A DNA stretch of 60,208 bases from Saccharothrix coeruleofusca (GCF_014648515.1 NZ_BMRG01000003.1:175664-235871), one strand, 5' to 3'. Shown: positions 7,708 through 18,753, counted from the first letter of the stretch. The notes: generated by a model from the sequence alone, not told the origin. Translations and numbers: made by a program.

Positions 7708-9549
7708 ATGACCAGCGCAACTTCGCGACCGGCGGCGGGCGAGACGCCGTCGCCCCGCCCAGGACCCCGGCCCAAACCGGCCCCGCCGACCGGCGCCCCG
7801 GTCCGCGTGACCGGCGCCCAGTCCCTCGTCCGCTCCCTCGAGGCGGTGGGCTGCGAAGTGGTGTTCGGCATCCCCGGCGGCACGATCCTGCCCGCCTACG
7901 ACCCCCTGCTGGACTCCACCAAGGTCCGCCACGTGCTGGTCCGCCACGAGCAGGGCGCGGGCCACGCGGCCACCGGCTACGCCCAGGCCACCGGTCGGGT
8001 CGGGGTGTGCATGGCCACCTCCGGCCCCGGCGCGACGAACCTGGTGACCCCGCTGGCCGACGCCAACATGGACTCGGTGCCGGTGGTCGCCATCACCGGC
8101 CAGCAGACCCGCCCGCTGATCGGCACGGACGCCTTCCAGGAGGCGGACATCTGCGGCATCACCATGCCGATCACCAAGCACAACTTCCTGGTCACCGACC
8201 CGGCGGACATCCCGAGGGCGATCGCCGAGGCGTTCCACCTGGCGGCCACCGGCCGCCCCGGCCCCGTCCTGGTGGACATCCCCAAGGACGTGCTGCAGGA
8301 GATGACCTCGTTCTCCTGGCCGCCGGAGCTGCGCCTGCCCGGCTACCGGCCGACCACCCGGCCGCACGGCAAGCAGGTGCGCGAGGCCGCGAAGCTGATC
8401 GCCACCGCCCGCAGGCCCGTGCTCTACGTCGGCGGCGGCGTGATCAAGGCCGACGCCTCGGCGCAGCTGCTGGAGCTGGCCGAGTCCACCGGCATCCCGG
8501 TGGTCACCACGCTGATGGCGCGCGGCGCGTTCCCCGACTCGCACCCCCAGCACCTGGGGATGCCGGGCATGCACGGCACGGTCGCCGCGGTCGCCGCGAT
8601 GCAGAAGGCCGACCTGCTGGTCGCCCTGGGCGCGCGGTTCGACGACCGGGTCACCGGCCAGCTGTCCACCTTCGCGCCGGACGCCCAGGTCGTGCACGCC
8701 GACATCGACCCGGCGGAGATCTCCAAGAACCGCCGCGCGGACGTGCCGATCGTGGGCGACTGCAAGGAGATCATCACCGAGCTGGTGGACGCGGTGAAGG
8801 CGGAGAAGGACAACGCCACCCGCGAGGTCGACCTGGCGCCGTGGTGGGCGCAGATCGACTCGTGGCGGGAGACCTTCCCGCTGGGCTACGACTGGCCCGA
8901 CGACGGCACCCTGTCCCCGCAGTACGTCATCGAGCGCATCGGCGCGCTGACCCCGCCGGACGCCGTGTTCACCGCGGGCGTCGGGCAGCACCAGATGTGG
9001 GCGGCGCAGTTCGTCAAGTACGAGCGCCCGCGCAGCTGGATCAACTCCGGCGGCCTGGGCACGATGGGCTACGCGGTGCCCGCGGCGATGGGCGCCAAGG
9101 CGGGCGTGCCGCAGTCGCAGGTGTGGGCCATCGACGGCGACGGCTGCTTCCAGATGACCAACCAGGAGCTGGCCACCTGCGCCATCGAGGGCCTGCCGAT
9201 CAAGGTCGCGGTCATCAACAACGGCAACCTGGGCATGGTCCGGCAGTGGCAGACCCTGTTCTACGGGGAGCGCTACTCCAACACCGACCTGGGCACCCAC
9301 AAGCACCGCATCCCCGACTTCAAGCTGCTGGCCGAGGCGCTGGGCTGCGCGGGCCTGCGCGCGGAGTCGCGCGAGGAGGTCGACGCGGTGATCCAGCAGG
9401 CCATGGAGATCAACGACCGCCCGGTGGTCATCGACTTCGTGGTCGGCAAGGACGCCCAGGTGTGGCCGATGGTGGCGGCGGGCACCGGCAACAGCGAGAT
9501 CATGGCCGCCCGAGGCATCCGCCCGCTGTTCGACGAAGACGACGTCTAG
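7708..9549 (+). CDS. ilvB: Acetolactate synthase, large subunit
   Basis: Predicted 613-aa ThDP enzyme that condenses pyruvate with pyruvate or 2-ketobutyrate, the first common step of valine/leucine and isoleucine synthesis. The catalytic Glu is in RHEQGAGH (Glu81), the FAD/central domain carries [12 protein letters not shown], and the ThDP-Mg motif is [14 protein letters not shown] (about 477-490). The first ~30 residues are a Pro/Arg-rich extension of unknown role. ATG 7708 chosen; an open frame continues to 7678 but that would run through the terminator region. It is the first gene of ilvB-ilvN-ilvC, controlled by the attenuator upstream. Confidence 0.97.
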   Translation: MTSATSRPAAGETPSPRPGPRPKPAPPTGAPVRVTGAQSLVRSLEAVGCEVVFGIPGGTILPAYDPLLDSTKVRHVLVRHEQGAGHAATGYAQATGRVGVCMATSGPGATNLVTPLADANMDSVPVVAITGQQTRPLIGTDAFQEADICGITMPITKHNFLVTDPADIPRAIAEAFHLAATGRPGPVLVDIPKDVLQEMTSFSWPPELRLPGYRPTTRPHGKQVREAAKLIATARRPVLYVGGGVIKADASAQLLELAESTGIPVVTTLMARGAFPDSHPQHLGMPGMHGTVAAVAAMQKADLLVALGARFDDRVTGQLSTFAPDAQVVHADIDPAEISKNRRADVPIVGDCKEIITELVDAVKAEKDNATREVDLAPWWAQIDSWRETFPLGYDWPDDGTLSPQYVIERIGALTPPDAVFTAGVGQHQMWAAQFVKYERPRSWINSGGLGTMGYAVPAAMGAKAGVPQSQVWAIDGDGCFQMTNQELATCAIEGLPIKVAVINNGNLGMVRQWQTLFYGERYSNTDLGTHKHRIPDFKLLAEALGCAGLRAESREEVDAVIQQAMEINDRPVVIDFVVGKDAQVWPMVAAGTGNSEIMAARGIRPLFDEDDV

Positions 9550-9555
9550 GACCTG

Positions 9556-11110
<1,555 letters not shown>

Positions 11111-11130
11111 TCGAGCTTTTCCCGCAACGG

Positions 11131-11160
11131 AGCCCGCGGCTGTCGCAGACGCCGCGGGCT
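11131..11160 (+). terminator. Hairpin terminator after ilvC
   Basis: AGCCCGCGGC (11131-11140) pairs perfectly with 11151-11160 around a 10-nt loop. There is no T-tract, as is common in high-GC actinobacteria. Confidence 0.65.
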
Positions 11161-11176
11161 CCGGTATACCTGGCAC

Positions 11177-11446
11177 ATGACCGACAGCGCGCCGATCTAC
11201 GACGACAAGGCCCACGTGCGGGGCAACCTCGACCTCTCGGGGGCGAAGTGGATTCGCAGCGACGAGGGCGCGGAGGAGGAAGAGGAGCACGTCGAGATCG
11301 CGTTCGTCGAGCACACCGACGGCGTGACCTACACGGCGATGCGGAACTCGGCGCAGCCGGACGGCACGGTGCTGGTGTTCACCCCGGCCGAGTGGGAGGC
11401 GTTCATCCTGGGCGTCAAGGACGGCGAGTTCGACGAGCCCTGGTAG
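11177..11446 (+). CDS. DUF397 domain protein
   Basis: Predicted 89-aa acidic protein. The C-terminal half (TYTAMRNSAQPDGTVLVFTP then AEWEAFILGVKDGEFD) matches the DUF397 signature of a core Trp/aromatic, a (D)PDG turn and the conserved FTPAEWxAFxxGVKDGEFD ending. An unusual run of seven Glu and Ala residues follows RSDEG (about 33-40). DUF397 genes usually sit beside an XRE-type helix-turn-helix regulator; none is adjacent here, so it is an orphan copy. ATG 11177 lies six bases after TATACC, suggesting a leaderless start. Confidence 0.85.
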   Translation: MTDSAPIYDDKAHVRGNLDLSGAKWIRSDEGAEEEEEHVEIAFVEHTDGVTYTAMRNSAQPDGTVLVFTPAEWEAFILGVKDGEFDEPW

Positions 11447-11471
11447 TCCCACCCCCTGTCCCACCGCGCGT

Positions 11472-11581
11472 GCAAGTACTACCCGACCCGTCGTAATGGG
11501 CCGCTGACTACTACCCGGCTCACGTTCCACCGGCACGGGTAGTAGTTATGCGCTCGACCGGACCCCACGGGTAGTACTTGC
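11472..11581. repeat. Nested TACTACCC inverted-repeat hairpin
   Basis: Outer arms GCAAGTACTACCCG (11472-11485) and its exact complement (11568-11581) enclose inner arms GACTACTACCCG (11506-11517) and CGGGTAGTAGTT (11536-11547, 11 of 12 pairs). It lies 25 nt after the DUF397 stop codon. The same two arm sequences recur at 42555-42659 and, as a half-element, in all four composite repeats. Confidence 0.85.
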
Positions 11582-11817
11582 GGACGCGGGGATTGGGCGG
11601 TGGGGAAATCTGAATTTCGTTCGGTGACGAACCGGACAGCGGGGCCAATATAGCCGCGATGTGGAAATGCGCAGGTGAACTGCCCCACCCGGCCACGGAC
11701 GCCGACCCCCGCCAGCTATCCTGTTAACAACCCGGACACATTGCCGTGGCCGGCTGGCGCGGGTGTCCCCGCTGGCCCGCGCTCCCACCCACCAGCACAC
11801 CACCGGGAGCCACGTCC
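11582..11817 (+). promoter_or_regulatory. serA upstream region
   Basis: No gene is evident. TATCCT (11717-11722) is the best -10 candidate for serA. It sits inside a potential long-range stem formed by CGGCCACGG (about 11692-11700) and CCGTGGCCG (about 11743-11752). A 22-codon ORF starts at ATG 11659 and ends at TAA just after TATCCT, but its coding status is doubtful. TTCGT...ACGAA (about 11616-11631) is a short palindrome. Confidence 0.35.
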
Positions 11818-13416
11818 GTGACCAACACGAGCCGACCCGTCGTCCTGATCGCCGAGAAGCTGGCGCCCTCCGTCCTCGACGTCTTCGGCGACGACATCGA
11901 GGTGCGCCACGTCGACGGCACCGACCGCCCCGCGCTGCTGGCCGCCGTCGCCGACGCCGACGCGCTGCTCGTCCGGTCCGCCACCAAGGTCGACGCCGAG
12001 GTCTTCGCGGCCACCACCAAGCTGAAGGTGGTCGCCCGCGCGGGCGTCGGCCTGGACAACGTCGAGGTCCCGGCGGCCACCGCGCGCGGCGTCATGGTGG
12101 TCAACGCGCCGACCAGCAACATCGTCTCCGCCGCCGAGCACGCCGTGGCGCTGCTGCTGTCGGTGGCCAGGCAGATCCCGGCCGCGCACGCCAGCCTGGT
12201 CGGCGGCGCGTGGAAGCGCAGCTCCTTCAACGGCGTCGAGCTCAACGGCAAGACCGTGGGCGTGGTGGGCCTGGGCAAGATCGGCCAGCTGTTCGCGGCC
12301 CGGCTCGCCGCGTTCGGCACCCAGCTGATCGCCTACGACCCGTACGTGGCCCCGGCCCGCGCCGCCCAGCTGGGCATCGAGCTGGTCAGCCTGGAGGAGC
12401 TGCTGGAGCGCGCCGACGCGATCTCCATCCACCTGCCCAAGACCCCCGAGACCAAGGGCCTGATCGGCGCCGAGCAGCTGGCCAAGACCAAGCGCGGGGT
12501 CATCATCGTCAACGCCGCCCGCGGCGGCCTGGTGGACGAGGACGCGCTGGCCCAGGCCATCAAGGACGGCCAGGTCGGCGGCGCGGGCATCGACGTGTTC
12601 GCCACCGAGCCGACCACGGCCAGCCCGCTGTTCGGCCTGCCCAACGTGGTGGTCACCCCGCACCTGGGCGCGTCCACCAGCGAGGCGCAGGACCGCGCGG
12701 GCACCGACGTGGCCAAGTCGGTGCTGCTGGCGCTGGCGGGCGACTTCGTGCCGGACGCGGTGAACGTGCAGGGCGGCGGCGTGGTCGGCGAGGAGGTCCG
12801 GCCCTACCTGCCGCTGGTGCAGAAGCTGGGCACGGTGGTGGCGGCGCTCAGCGCCAAGGCCCCGACCTCGGTCACCGTCGAGGTGCGCGGCGAGCTGTCC
12901 AACGAGGACGTCGAGGTGCTGCCGCTGGCCGCGCTGCGCGGGGTGTTCTCCAGCGTGGTGGAGGAGCAGGTCACCTTCGTCAACGCGCCGAGCCTGGCCG
13001 CCTCGCTGGGCGTGACCGTCGAGCTGGTCAAGGAGCCGGAGAGCGCCAACCACCGCAGCCTGGTGACGGTGCGCGCGGTGCAGGCCGACGGCGCGGTGCT
13101 GTCGGTGTCGGGCACGCTGACCGGCCTGGACCAGGTGCAGAAGCTGGTGGGCGTCAACGGCCGCAGCTTCGACCTGCGCGCCGAGGGCAACGTGCTGCTG
13201 CTGGAGTACCCGGACCGCCCCGGCGTGATGGGCACCGTCGGCACCCTGCTCGGCGAGGCGGGCGTCAACGTCGAGGCCGCGCAGATCAGCCAGACCAAGG
13301 ACGGCGCGGACGCCTTCATGCTGCTGCGCGTGGACCGCCCGGTGGACACCGCGGTGCTCAACCCGATCGGTGCCGCGGTGGGTGCGCGCACCGTCCGCTC
13401 GGTCAACTTCGACTGA
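11818..13416 (+). CDS. serA: D-3-phosphoglycerate dehydrogenase (long form with ACT domain)
   Basis: Predicted 532 aa, the length of the type I SerA with two regulatory domains. It oxidises 3-phosphoglycerate to 3-phosphohydroxypyruvate, committing carbon to serine. NAD motif VGVVGLGKIGQLFAARL, catalytic Arg in VNAARGGLVDE, Glu in FATEPTTASP, and His in VTPHLGASTSEAQ. The intervening ASB domain (about 320-455) is followed by a C-terminal ACT domain (VLLLEYPDRPGVMGTVGTLL) for serine feedback. GTG 11818 follows CGGGAG by seven bases. A strong hairpin lies after the stop. Monocistronic between ilvC/DUF397 and the subtilase. Confidence 0.97.
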   Translation: MTNTSRPVVLIAEKLAPSVLDVFGDDIEVRHVDGTDRPALLAAVADADALLVRSATKVDAEVFAATTKLKVVARAGVGLDNVEVPAATARGVMVVNAPTSNIVSAAEHAVALLLSVARQIPAAHASLVGGAWKRSSFNGVELNGKTVGVVGLGKIGQLFAARLAAFGTQLIAYDPYVAPARAAQLGIELVSLEELLERADAISIHLPKTPETKGLIGAEQLAKTKRGVIIVNAARGGLVDEDALAQAIKDGQVGGAGIDVFATEPTTASPLFGLPNVVVTPHLGASTSEAQDRAGTDVAKSVLLALAGDFVPDAVNVQGGGVVGEEVRPYLPLVQKLGTVVAALSAKAPTSVTVEVRGELSNEDVEVLPLAALRGVFSSVVEEQVTFVNAPSLAASLGVTVELVKEPESANHRSLVTVRAVQADGAVLSVSGTLTGLDQVQKLVGVNGRSFDLRAEGNVLLLEYPDRPGVMGTVGTLLGEAGVNVEAAQISQTKDGADAFMLLRVDRPVDTAVLNPIGAAVGARTVRSVNFD

Positions 13417-13437
13417 GTCGGATTTCCCGAACGGGTT

Positions 13438-13488
13438 AACGCCGTCGGGACCGTTGCGGTGAATATCGCCGCAGGTCCCGACGGCGTT
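13438..13488 (+). terminator. Hairpin terminator after serA
   Basis: AACGCCGTCGGGACC (13438-13452) pairs perfectly with 13474-13488, 15 bp, and TGCGG/CCGCA forms an inner stem in the loop. No T-tract follows. Confidence 0.75.
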
Positions 13489-13690
13489 CCAGTTCACGGT
13501 CAGGTGTTAAATCTGTGGGCGTCATCACCCTGTCGGACTAATCGCTCGAAACGGTGAACGGATTAGGTTGCCTCCCACGAGGTCGACCCGGCGCCGTAGA
13601 GGGCACGGCGCCACGCGGGCAGCTCCCCACTCGGTTCCCACTCCCGGTCCGCCGCCGCAGGGTCGTACCCGACCTCGGTTGGGGCATGTT

Positions 13691-16600
13691 GTGAGCAGAT
13701 CCCGTGTGGTCGCCAGATCAGCCGCACCGGTGTTGGCCGCGATGCTCGTCGTGAGCGCGGTTCCCGGCACGGCGCTGGCGGACGAGGACCCACTGGCGCA
13801 GTCCGTGGCCGCCGCGCGCGGCATGGACGCCGCCGCGCTGCGGACCAAGATCGCGCCGCGGCTGTCCACCGCCCAGGGCAGGGTGACCGCGTTCGTCGAG
13901 CTGGCGGCCAAGCCCGCCGTCGACGCCTACGCGGAGAAGACCGGCCAGGGCGCGAGCAGGCAGCAGGCGAAGGACGCGGCCAAGGCCACCAAGAACGAGA
14001 CCGCGAAGGTCGTCGACCGGGTGGTCGGCGAGCTGCGCGGCAAGGACGCGAGCACCAAGGAGGTCTACCGGACCGCCAACGGCGTGCCCGGCGTGGTGGT
14101 CACCGCCGACGCGGCGCGGGTCCGCGAGCTGGCCGCCCGCCCGGACGTGAAGTCCGTGCGCACCGTGGTGCCCAAGAAGAGCACCAACTCCAGCGCCGTG
14201 CAGCTGACCAACACCCTCAAGGCGTGGCAGCAGTACGGCAGGCTCGGCGAGGACGTCCGGGTCGGCGTCATCGACACCGGCATCGACTACACCCACGCCG
14301 ACTTCGGCGGCCCCGGCACCCCCGAGGCGTTCAAGGCCATCGACGAGACCAAGGTCGACCCGTCGTACTTCCCGACCGCCAAGGTCGTCGGCGGCTACGA
14401 CTTCGTCGGCAACGCCTACGACGCCGACAGCGAAGACCCGGCCGTCAACACCCCCAAGCCCGACCCGAACCCGTTGGACTGCAACAGCCACGGCTCGCAC
14501 GTCGCGGGCACCGCGGCCGGTTTCGGCGTCAACGCCGACGGGTCCACCTTCACCGGTGACTACACCCGACTCACCCCCGAAGCGCTCAACGCCATGCGCA
14601 TCGGCCCCGGCACCGCGCCCAAGGCCCTGCTGTACGCGCTGAAGGTGTTCGGCTGCGAGGGCTCCACCAGCGTCACCTCGCAGGCGCTGGACTGGTCGCT
14701 GGACCCCGACGGCGACGGCGACTTCTCCGACCACCTCGACGTGGTGAACCTGTCGCTGGGCTCGGACTACGGCGCCCCGGACGACCCGGACAGCCTGTTC
14801 GTCCGCAAGCTCAACGCCTCCGGCGTGCTGACCGTGTTCGCCGCGGGCAACGGCGGCGACCTCTACGACATCGGCGGCTCGCCGGGCAGCACCCCCGAGG
14901 CGCTGACCGTGGCCAGCACCCGCGACGCCTACGTGCTGCGCGACGCGGTCGAGGTGACCGCGCTCCCCGGCGCGGCGGGCGGGAAACCCGGCCAGTACAG
15001 CCAGAACTTCGACTACCAGGGCTTCAGCGCGACCGCGCCGGTGGTGGCGCTGACCGATCCGTCCAACGCGGACGGCTGCCAGCCGTTCTCGGCCGCCGAC
15101 CAGGCCGCGGTGGCGGGCAAGTTCGTGTGGCTGGAGTGGGACGACAACGACGCCAGCCGCCGCTGCGGCTCCGGCGCCCGCGCCAACAACGCCACCGCCG
15201 CGGGCGCGTCGGGCGCGCTGTTCACCTCGTCGCTGGAGCACTTCAACGCGGGCATCGCGGGCAACGCCGCCATCCCGGTGTTCCAGCTCACCAGCTCGGC
15301 CACCGCGGCGCTGCGCCCGGCGCTGACCGCGGGCACCCTGGTGGTGCGCCAGGCGGGCGAGCTGCGCACCTCGCTGCCGACCTACGACCAGTCCATCACC
15401 GACACCCCCAGCACGTTCACCTCGCGCGGGGTGCGCGGCCCGGCCGTGAAGCCGGACGTGGCCGCCCCCGGCGACAGCATCGCCTCGGCGCTGGTGGGCT
15501 CCGGCAACGGCGTGATGGCCGCCAGCGGCACCTCGATGGCCGCGCCGCACACCACCGGCATCGCCGCGCTGGTGCGCCAGGCCCACCCGGACTGGACGCC
15601 GGAAGAGGTCAAGGCGGCCGTGATGAACTCGGCGAACGCCGACGTCAAGGAGGACGGCAGGACCTACGCGCCCAACCGCGTCGGCTCCGGCCGCGTCGAC
15701 GGCAAGGCCGCCCTGGACAACCAGGTCCTGGCCTACGTGCAGGACGACCCCGGCGCGGTCAGCGCGTCCTTCGGCGTGGTCGAGGTCTCCGGCAAGGTCG
15801 CGCTGTCCAAGACGATCAAGGTGGTCAACAAGAGCACCAAGTGGGTCGACTACGCCGTCGGCTACGAGGCGCTGACCACCATCCCCGGCGTGCGCTACGA
15901 GCTGTCGGCCAACACCGTGCGGCTCAGCCCGCGCGGCGTGGCCAAGGTCAAGGTGACGCTGAAGATCGACAACCCGAGCGAGCTGCGCAAGACCGTCGAC
16001 CCGACCGTGCAGCCGCTGCACCTGGACACGCCGCGCCAGTTCCTGGCCGACGCCTCCGGCCGCGTGGTGCTCACGCCCAAGAGCGGCTCCTCGGTCCCGC
16101 TGCGGGTGCCGGTGCACTCCGCGCCCAAGCCGGTGTCGGACATCAACGTGCCCGCCGACGTCAAGTTCACCCGCGGCGCGGACCAGGCCGTGCTGAACCT
16201 GACCGGCCGCGGCGTCGACCAGGGCGCGTACCGCTCGCTGGTGAGCGTGCTGGAGCTGCAGGCCACCTCGCCGAAGCTGCCCGAGTGCCGCCGCCAGGTG
16301 ACCTCGGGCTGCACGCTCAACGACACCGCCAAGGGCGGCGACCTGCGCTACGTCGGCGTCGCGTCGACCGCGCCGCTGGCCAGGGCGCAGGGCAAGCCGC
16401 ACGAGTCGCTGCTCGCGTTCGGCCTGGCGACCTGGGGCAACTGGTACAACCTCGGCAACAACACCATCCCGTTCGTCGACATCGACACCACCGGTGACGG
16501 GGTGCCGGACTTCGAGACCTACGCGACCAAGCTGGCCGACACCGACCTGCTGGTCGCCGTCACGCAGAACCTGGCCACCGAGCAGACCGTCGACATCCAG

Positions 16601-17005
16601 CCGGTCAACGGCCAGTTCGGCGACGTGGACACCAACGTCTTCGACACCAACGTGGTGGTGCTGCCGGTGCTGCTGACCGCGCTGGGCCTGGACCCGGAGG
16701 CCGACACCGCCAAGCTGTCCTACCAGGTCGGCACGACGGGCTTCTACATCGCGCCGGGCAACAGCGCCGCCGTGGTCGACAACACCGGCACGCTGTCCTA
16801 CGACCCGCTCAAGCCGGGCCTGTGGGCGCAGGGCGGCGGCGACGCCGCGCTGTCCTACCTGGCGCGGCCGGGCACGGCCCTGGTGGTCAACCGGACGCCG
16901 GGCACGAGCGCGGACAGCCTGCTCGTGCTCAACCACCACAACGCCACCGGCGACAAGGCCGACGTGGTCAAGGTGAGGGGCGCGGGCGGCCGTTCGGCGG
17001 GCTGA
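13691..17005 (+). CDS. Secreted subtilisin-like serine protease with PA domain
   Basis: Predicted 1104-aa exported S8 peptidase. The signal peptide (VSRSRVVARSAAPVLAAMLV ... AVPGTALA) would be cut at ALA/DEDP. An I9-type propeptide runs to about 180. Catalytic Asp is in VGVIDTGIDYTHADF, His in NSHGSHVAGTAAG and Ser in GTSMAAPHTTGIAAL; a PA-type insert (about 440-560) sits between His and Ser. The C-terminal ~450 residues are beta-rich, Fn3-like domains. GTG 13691 chosen because the signal peptide starts there; an open frame extends upstream without a better start. It interrupts the serA-leuB neighbourhood and has its own strong terminator, so it is likely an accessory gene for extracellular protein degradation. 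Confidence 0.92.
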   Translation: MSRSRVVARSAAPVLAAMLVVSAVPGTALADEDPLAQSVAAARGMDAAALRTKIAPRLSTAQGRVTAFVELAAKPAVDAYAEKTGQGASRQQAKDAAKATKNETAKVVDRVVGELRGKDASTKEVYRTANGVPGVVVTADAARVRELAARPDVKSVRTVVPKKSTNSSAVQLTNTLKAWQQYGRLGEDVRVGVIDTGIDYTHADFGGPGTPEAFKAIDETKVDPSYFPTAKVVGGYDFVGNAYDADSEDPAVNTPKPDPNPLDCNSHGSHVAGTAAGFGVNADGSTFTGDYTRLTPEALNAMRIGPGTAPKALLYALKVFGCEGSTSVTSQALDWSLDPDGDGDFSDHLDVVNLSLGSDYGAPDDPDSLFVRKLNASGVLTVFAAGNGGDLYDIGGSPGSTPEALTVASTRDAYVLRDAVEVTALPGAAGGKPGQYSQNFDYQGFSATAPVVALTDPSNADGCQPFSAADQAAVAGKFVWLEWDDNDASRRCGSGARANNATAAGASGALFTSSLEHFNAGIAGNAAIPVFQLTSSATAALRPALTAGTLVVRQAGELRTSLPTYDQSITDTPSTFTSRGVRGPAVKPDVAAPGDSIASALVGSGNGVMAASGTSMAAPHTTGIAALVRQAHPDWTPEEVKAAVMNSANADVKEDGRTYAPNRVGSGRVDGKAALDNQVLAYVQDDPGAVSASFGVVEVSGKVALSKTIKVVNKSTKWVDYAVGYEALTTIPGVRYELSANTVRLSPRGVAKVKVTLKIDNPSELRKTVDPTVQPLHLDTPRQFLADASGRVVLTPKSGSSVPLRVPVHSAPKPVSDINVPADVKFTRGADQAVLNLTGRGVDQGAYRSLVSVLELQATSPKLPECRRQVTSGCTLNDTAKGGDLRYVGVASTAPLARAQGKPHESLLAFGLATWGNWYNLGNNTIPFVDIDTTGDGVPDFETYATKLADTDLLVAVTQNLATEQTVDIQPVNGQFGDVDTNVFDTNVVVLPVLLTALGLDPEADTAKLSYQVGTTGFYIAPGNSAAVVDNTGTLSYDPLKPGLWAQGGGDAALSYLARPGTALVVNRTPGTSADSLLVLNHHNATGDKADVVKVRGAGGRSAG

Positions 17006-17016
17006 TCCGATGCGCC

Positions 17017-17058
17017 GCTCTGGCCGGCCGGGGTTGCTCCCGGCCGGCCAGAGCTGTT
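17017..17058 (+). terminator. Terminator after the subtilase gene
   Basis: GCTCTGGCCGGCCGGG (17017-17032) pairs perfectly with 17039-17054, a 16-bp stem with a GTTGCT loop, followed by TGTTT. Confidence 0.85.
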
Positions 17059-17172
17059 TAGTCGCTTCGGGTGACGGCCGAACGGGGGTTCTGGACCGTT
17101 CGGGTGTCCCGCAGTCCGGGAGATATCCCCACTCGGGCGTGTTCCGGGTGCGGCGGAGCACCACCGGGCCGG

Positions 17173-17225
17173 TAGCCTTTCGCAATGGAAACTAGTCCCG
17201 AGAAATGGGACTGATACCTGGGAGG
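17173..17225 (+). promoter_or_regulatory. leuB leader: -10 box, mini-ORF and hairpin
   Basis: TAGCCT (17173-17178) lies six bases before an ATG (17185) that opens a nine-codon ORF, METSPEKWD, ending TGA at 17212-17214. Inside it, AGTCCC (17194-17199) and GGGACT (17207-17212) form a small stem whose second half includes the stop codon. GGGAGG (17220-17225) is the leuB ribosome site. The layout suggests a leaderless mini-ORF translated ahead of leuB; the peptide has no Leu codons, so it is not a classical Leu attenuator. Confidence 0.4.
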
Positions 17226-17232
17226 TGTGTTA

Positions 17233-18273
17233 ATGCGGCTCGCAGTGATCCCAGGAGACGGGATCGGGCCCGAGGTCGTCGCCGAGGCGCTGAAGGTGCT
17301 GGGGGAGGTCGTCCCGGCGGCCGAGATCACCCGCTACGACCTCGGTGCGGCGCGCTGGCACGCCACAGGTGAGCTGTTGCCGGAGTCCGTGCTGGGCGAA
17401 CTGCGCCAGCACGACGCGATCCTGCTCGGTGCCGTGGGCGACCCGTCGGTGCCCAGCGGCATCCTGGAGCGGGGTCTGCTGCTCCGGCTCCGGTTCGAGC
17501 TCGACCACCACGTGAACCTGCGGCCCGCGCGGCTGTACCCCGGCGTCCGCAGCCCCATCGCGGACCCGCCGGAGATCGACATGGTGGTGGTGCGCGAGGG
17601 CACCGAGGGGCTGTACGCGGGCAACGGCGGCCTGCTGCGCAAGGACACCCCGCACGAGATCGCCACCGAGGTGTCCATCAACACCTCGTTCGGCGTGGAG
17701 CGGGTCGTCCGGGACGCGTTCGCGCGGGCGGCCAACCGGCCGCGCAAGCACCTGACGCTGGTGCACAAGACCAACGTGCTCACCCACGCGGGCTCGCTGT
17801 GGTCGCGCGTGGTCGAGGAGGTCTCGCTCCAGCACCCGGACGTGACCGTGGCCTACCAGCACGTCGACGCGGCCACCATCCACCTGGTGACCGACCCCGG
17901 CAGGTACGACGTGATCGTCACCGACAACCTGTTCGGCGACATCCTGACCGACCTGGCGGCGGCGGTGACCGGCGGCATCGGCCTGGCGGCCAGCGGCAAC
18001 CTCGACGTGACCCGGCGCAACCCGAGCATGTTCGAGCCCGTGCACGGCAGCGCGCCGGACATCGCGGGCCAGGGCGTGGCCGACCCGACCGCGGCGGTGC
18101 TGTCGGTGGCGCTGATGCTGGACCACCTCGGCGAGAGCGAGGCGGCCCGGCGGATCGAGGCGTCGGTGGCGTTCGACCTGGCCACCCGCGACCACAACTC
18201 GCCCGGCGCGACCTACGCGGTGGGCGACCGCCTGGCGGCCCTGGTGTCGTCCAACGCCCGCGCGGGCGCCTGA
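17233..18273 (+). CDS. leuB: 3-isopropylmalate dehydrogenase
   Basis: Predicted 346-aa enzyme that oxidises and decarboxylates 3-isopropylmalate in leucine synthesis; the length is that of the actinobacterial form. It starts [15 protein letters not shown], keeps the substrate loop [20 protein letters not shown] and [16 protein letters not shown], and ends with the NAD/metal segments [20 protein letters not shown] and [21 protein letters not shown] 17233 sits seven bases after GGAGG; a GTG at 17227 is in frame but too close to the ribosome site. LeuC and LeuD, the preceding step, are encoded at 29.7-31.7 kb. Confidence 0.96.
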   Translation: MRLAVIPGDGIGPEVVAEALKVLGEVVPAAEITRYDLGAARWHATGELLPESVLGELRQHDAILLGAVGDPSVPSGILERGLLLRLRFELDHHVNLRPARLYPGVRSPIADPPEIDMVVVREGTEGLYAGNGGLLRKDTPHEIATEVSINTSFGVERVVRDAFARAANRPRKHLTLVHKTNVLTHAGSLWSRVVEEVSLQHPDVTVAYQHVDAATIHLVTDPGRYDVIVTDNLFGDILTDLAAAVTGGIGLAASGNLDVTRRNPSMFEPVHGSAPDIAGQGVADPTAAVLSVALMLDHLGESEAARRIEASVAFDLATRDHNSPGATYAVGDRLAALVSSNARAGA

Positions 18274-18281
18274 CCCCCGAC

Positions 18282-18320
18282 GGAGCCGAGCGCCCTCCGG
18301 GGCGCTCGGCTCCCTCTTTC
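18282..18320 (+). terminator. Terminator after leuB
   Basis: GGAGCCGAGCGCCC (18282-18295) pairs perfectly with 18300-18313 around a TCCG loop, followed by CTCTTTC. Confidence 0.85.
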
Positions 18321-18578
18321 CCGCGAGTCGAACGCTCAGGACCCCTGAGTTCGTCGTTCGGGTTGGGTTGTCCAGCAAAGCGCGCTCGCCGCGCGGCAGG
18401 CCGCCAAGGACGGCGGGTCGCGCCGTCCCGCTGCACGCGCTCCGCGCGCGCCTCTGGTGCGTGGGCAAGTACTACCCGAGGGGCGCGCGGGGGCCGGTAA
18501 CTACTACCTGACGTGCGCAAAGTGCGGCTTGGGATGCGCGAACGTTGAGTTCGGGGTGCCTGAGCGTTCGACTCGCGG
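18321..18578. repeat. Composite intergenic element, copy B (reverse orientation, partial)
   Basis: It runs from the 32-bp right terminal repeat (18321-18352, CCGCGAGTCGAACGCTCAGG...) to the middle repeat (about 18545-18578), through the GC-rich block with CCGCCAAGGACGGCGGG, the GCGCTCCGCGCGC palindrome, GCAAGTACTACCCGA (18472-18486) and GGTAACTACTACC. It is the reverse complement of about 46016-46317 and of the matching part of copy C, and lacks the outer left repeat. It fills the space between the leuB terminator and the cobalamin riboswitch. Confidence 0.85.
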
Positions 18579-18587
18579 CGTGGGGAC

Positions 18588-18712
18588 GTAGGGTCTGGGT
18601 GCCGCCCCGTGGGGGAAGTCCGGTCGAAGTCCGGCGCTGACCCGCAACGGTAGGCCCAGCGACGGCTGGGCGAGCCCGATCACCCGCGGGCGGTGCACGA
18701 GACTCCACTCCC
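18588..18712 (+). ncRNA. Cobalamin riboswitch
   Basis: The core GGGGAAGTCCGGTCGAAGTC followed by CCGGCGCTGACCCGCAACGG contains the conserved GGGAA, TCCG and CTGACCCGCAACGGT landmarks of the adenosylcobalamin riboswitch, and AGCCCGATCACCCGC near 18673-18687 corresponds to the B12 box. It precedes a FecCD-type permease, an ATPase and a binding protein, so vitamin B12 should repress import. Boundaries are approximate. Confidence 0.93.
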
Positions 18713-18753
18713 GCCGTGGTCTGCGGGACGGAACGGCGCCGCTCCCGCGCGTC

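Noticed and set aside
11659-11727. A 22-codon ORF upstream of serA (MWKC...QLSC) as a leader peptide
   Set aside because: No good -10 box at the right distance, no terminator/antiterminator pair, and only weak Cys/Ser content.
13718-17185. A 1155-aa minus-strand ORF opposite the subtilase
   Set aside because: Antisense shadow without any domain; the plus-strand gene has an intact catalytic triad.
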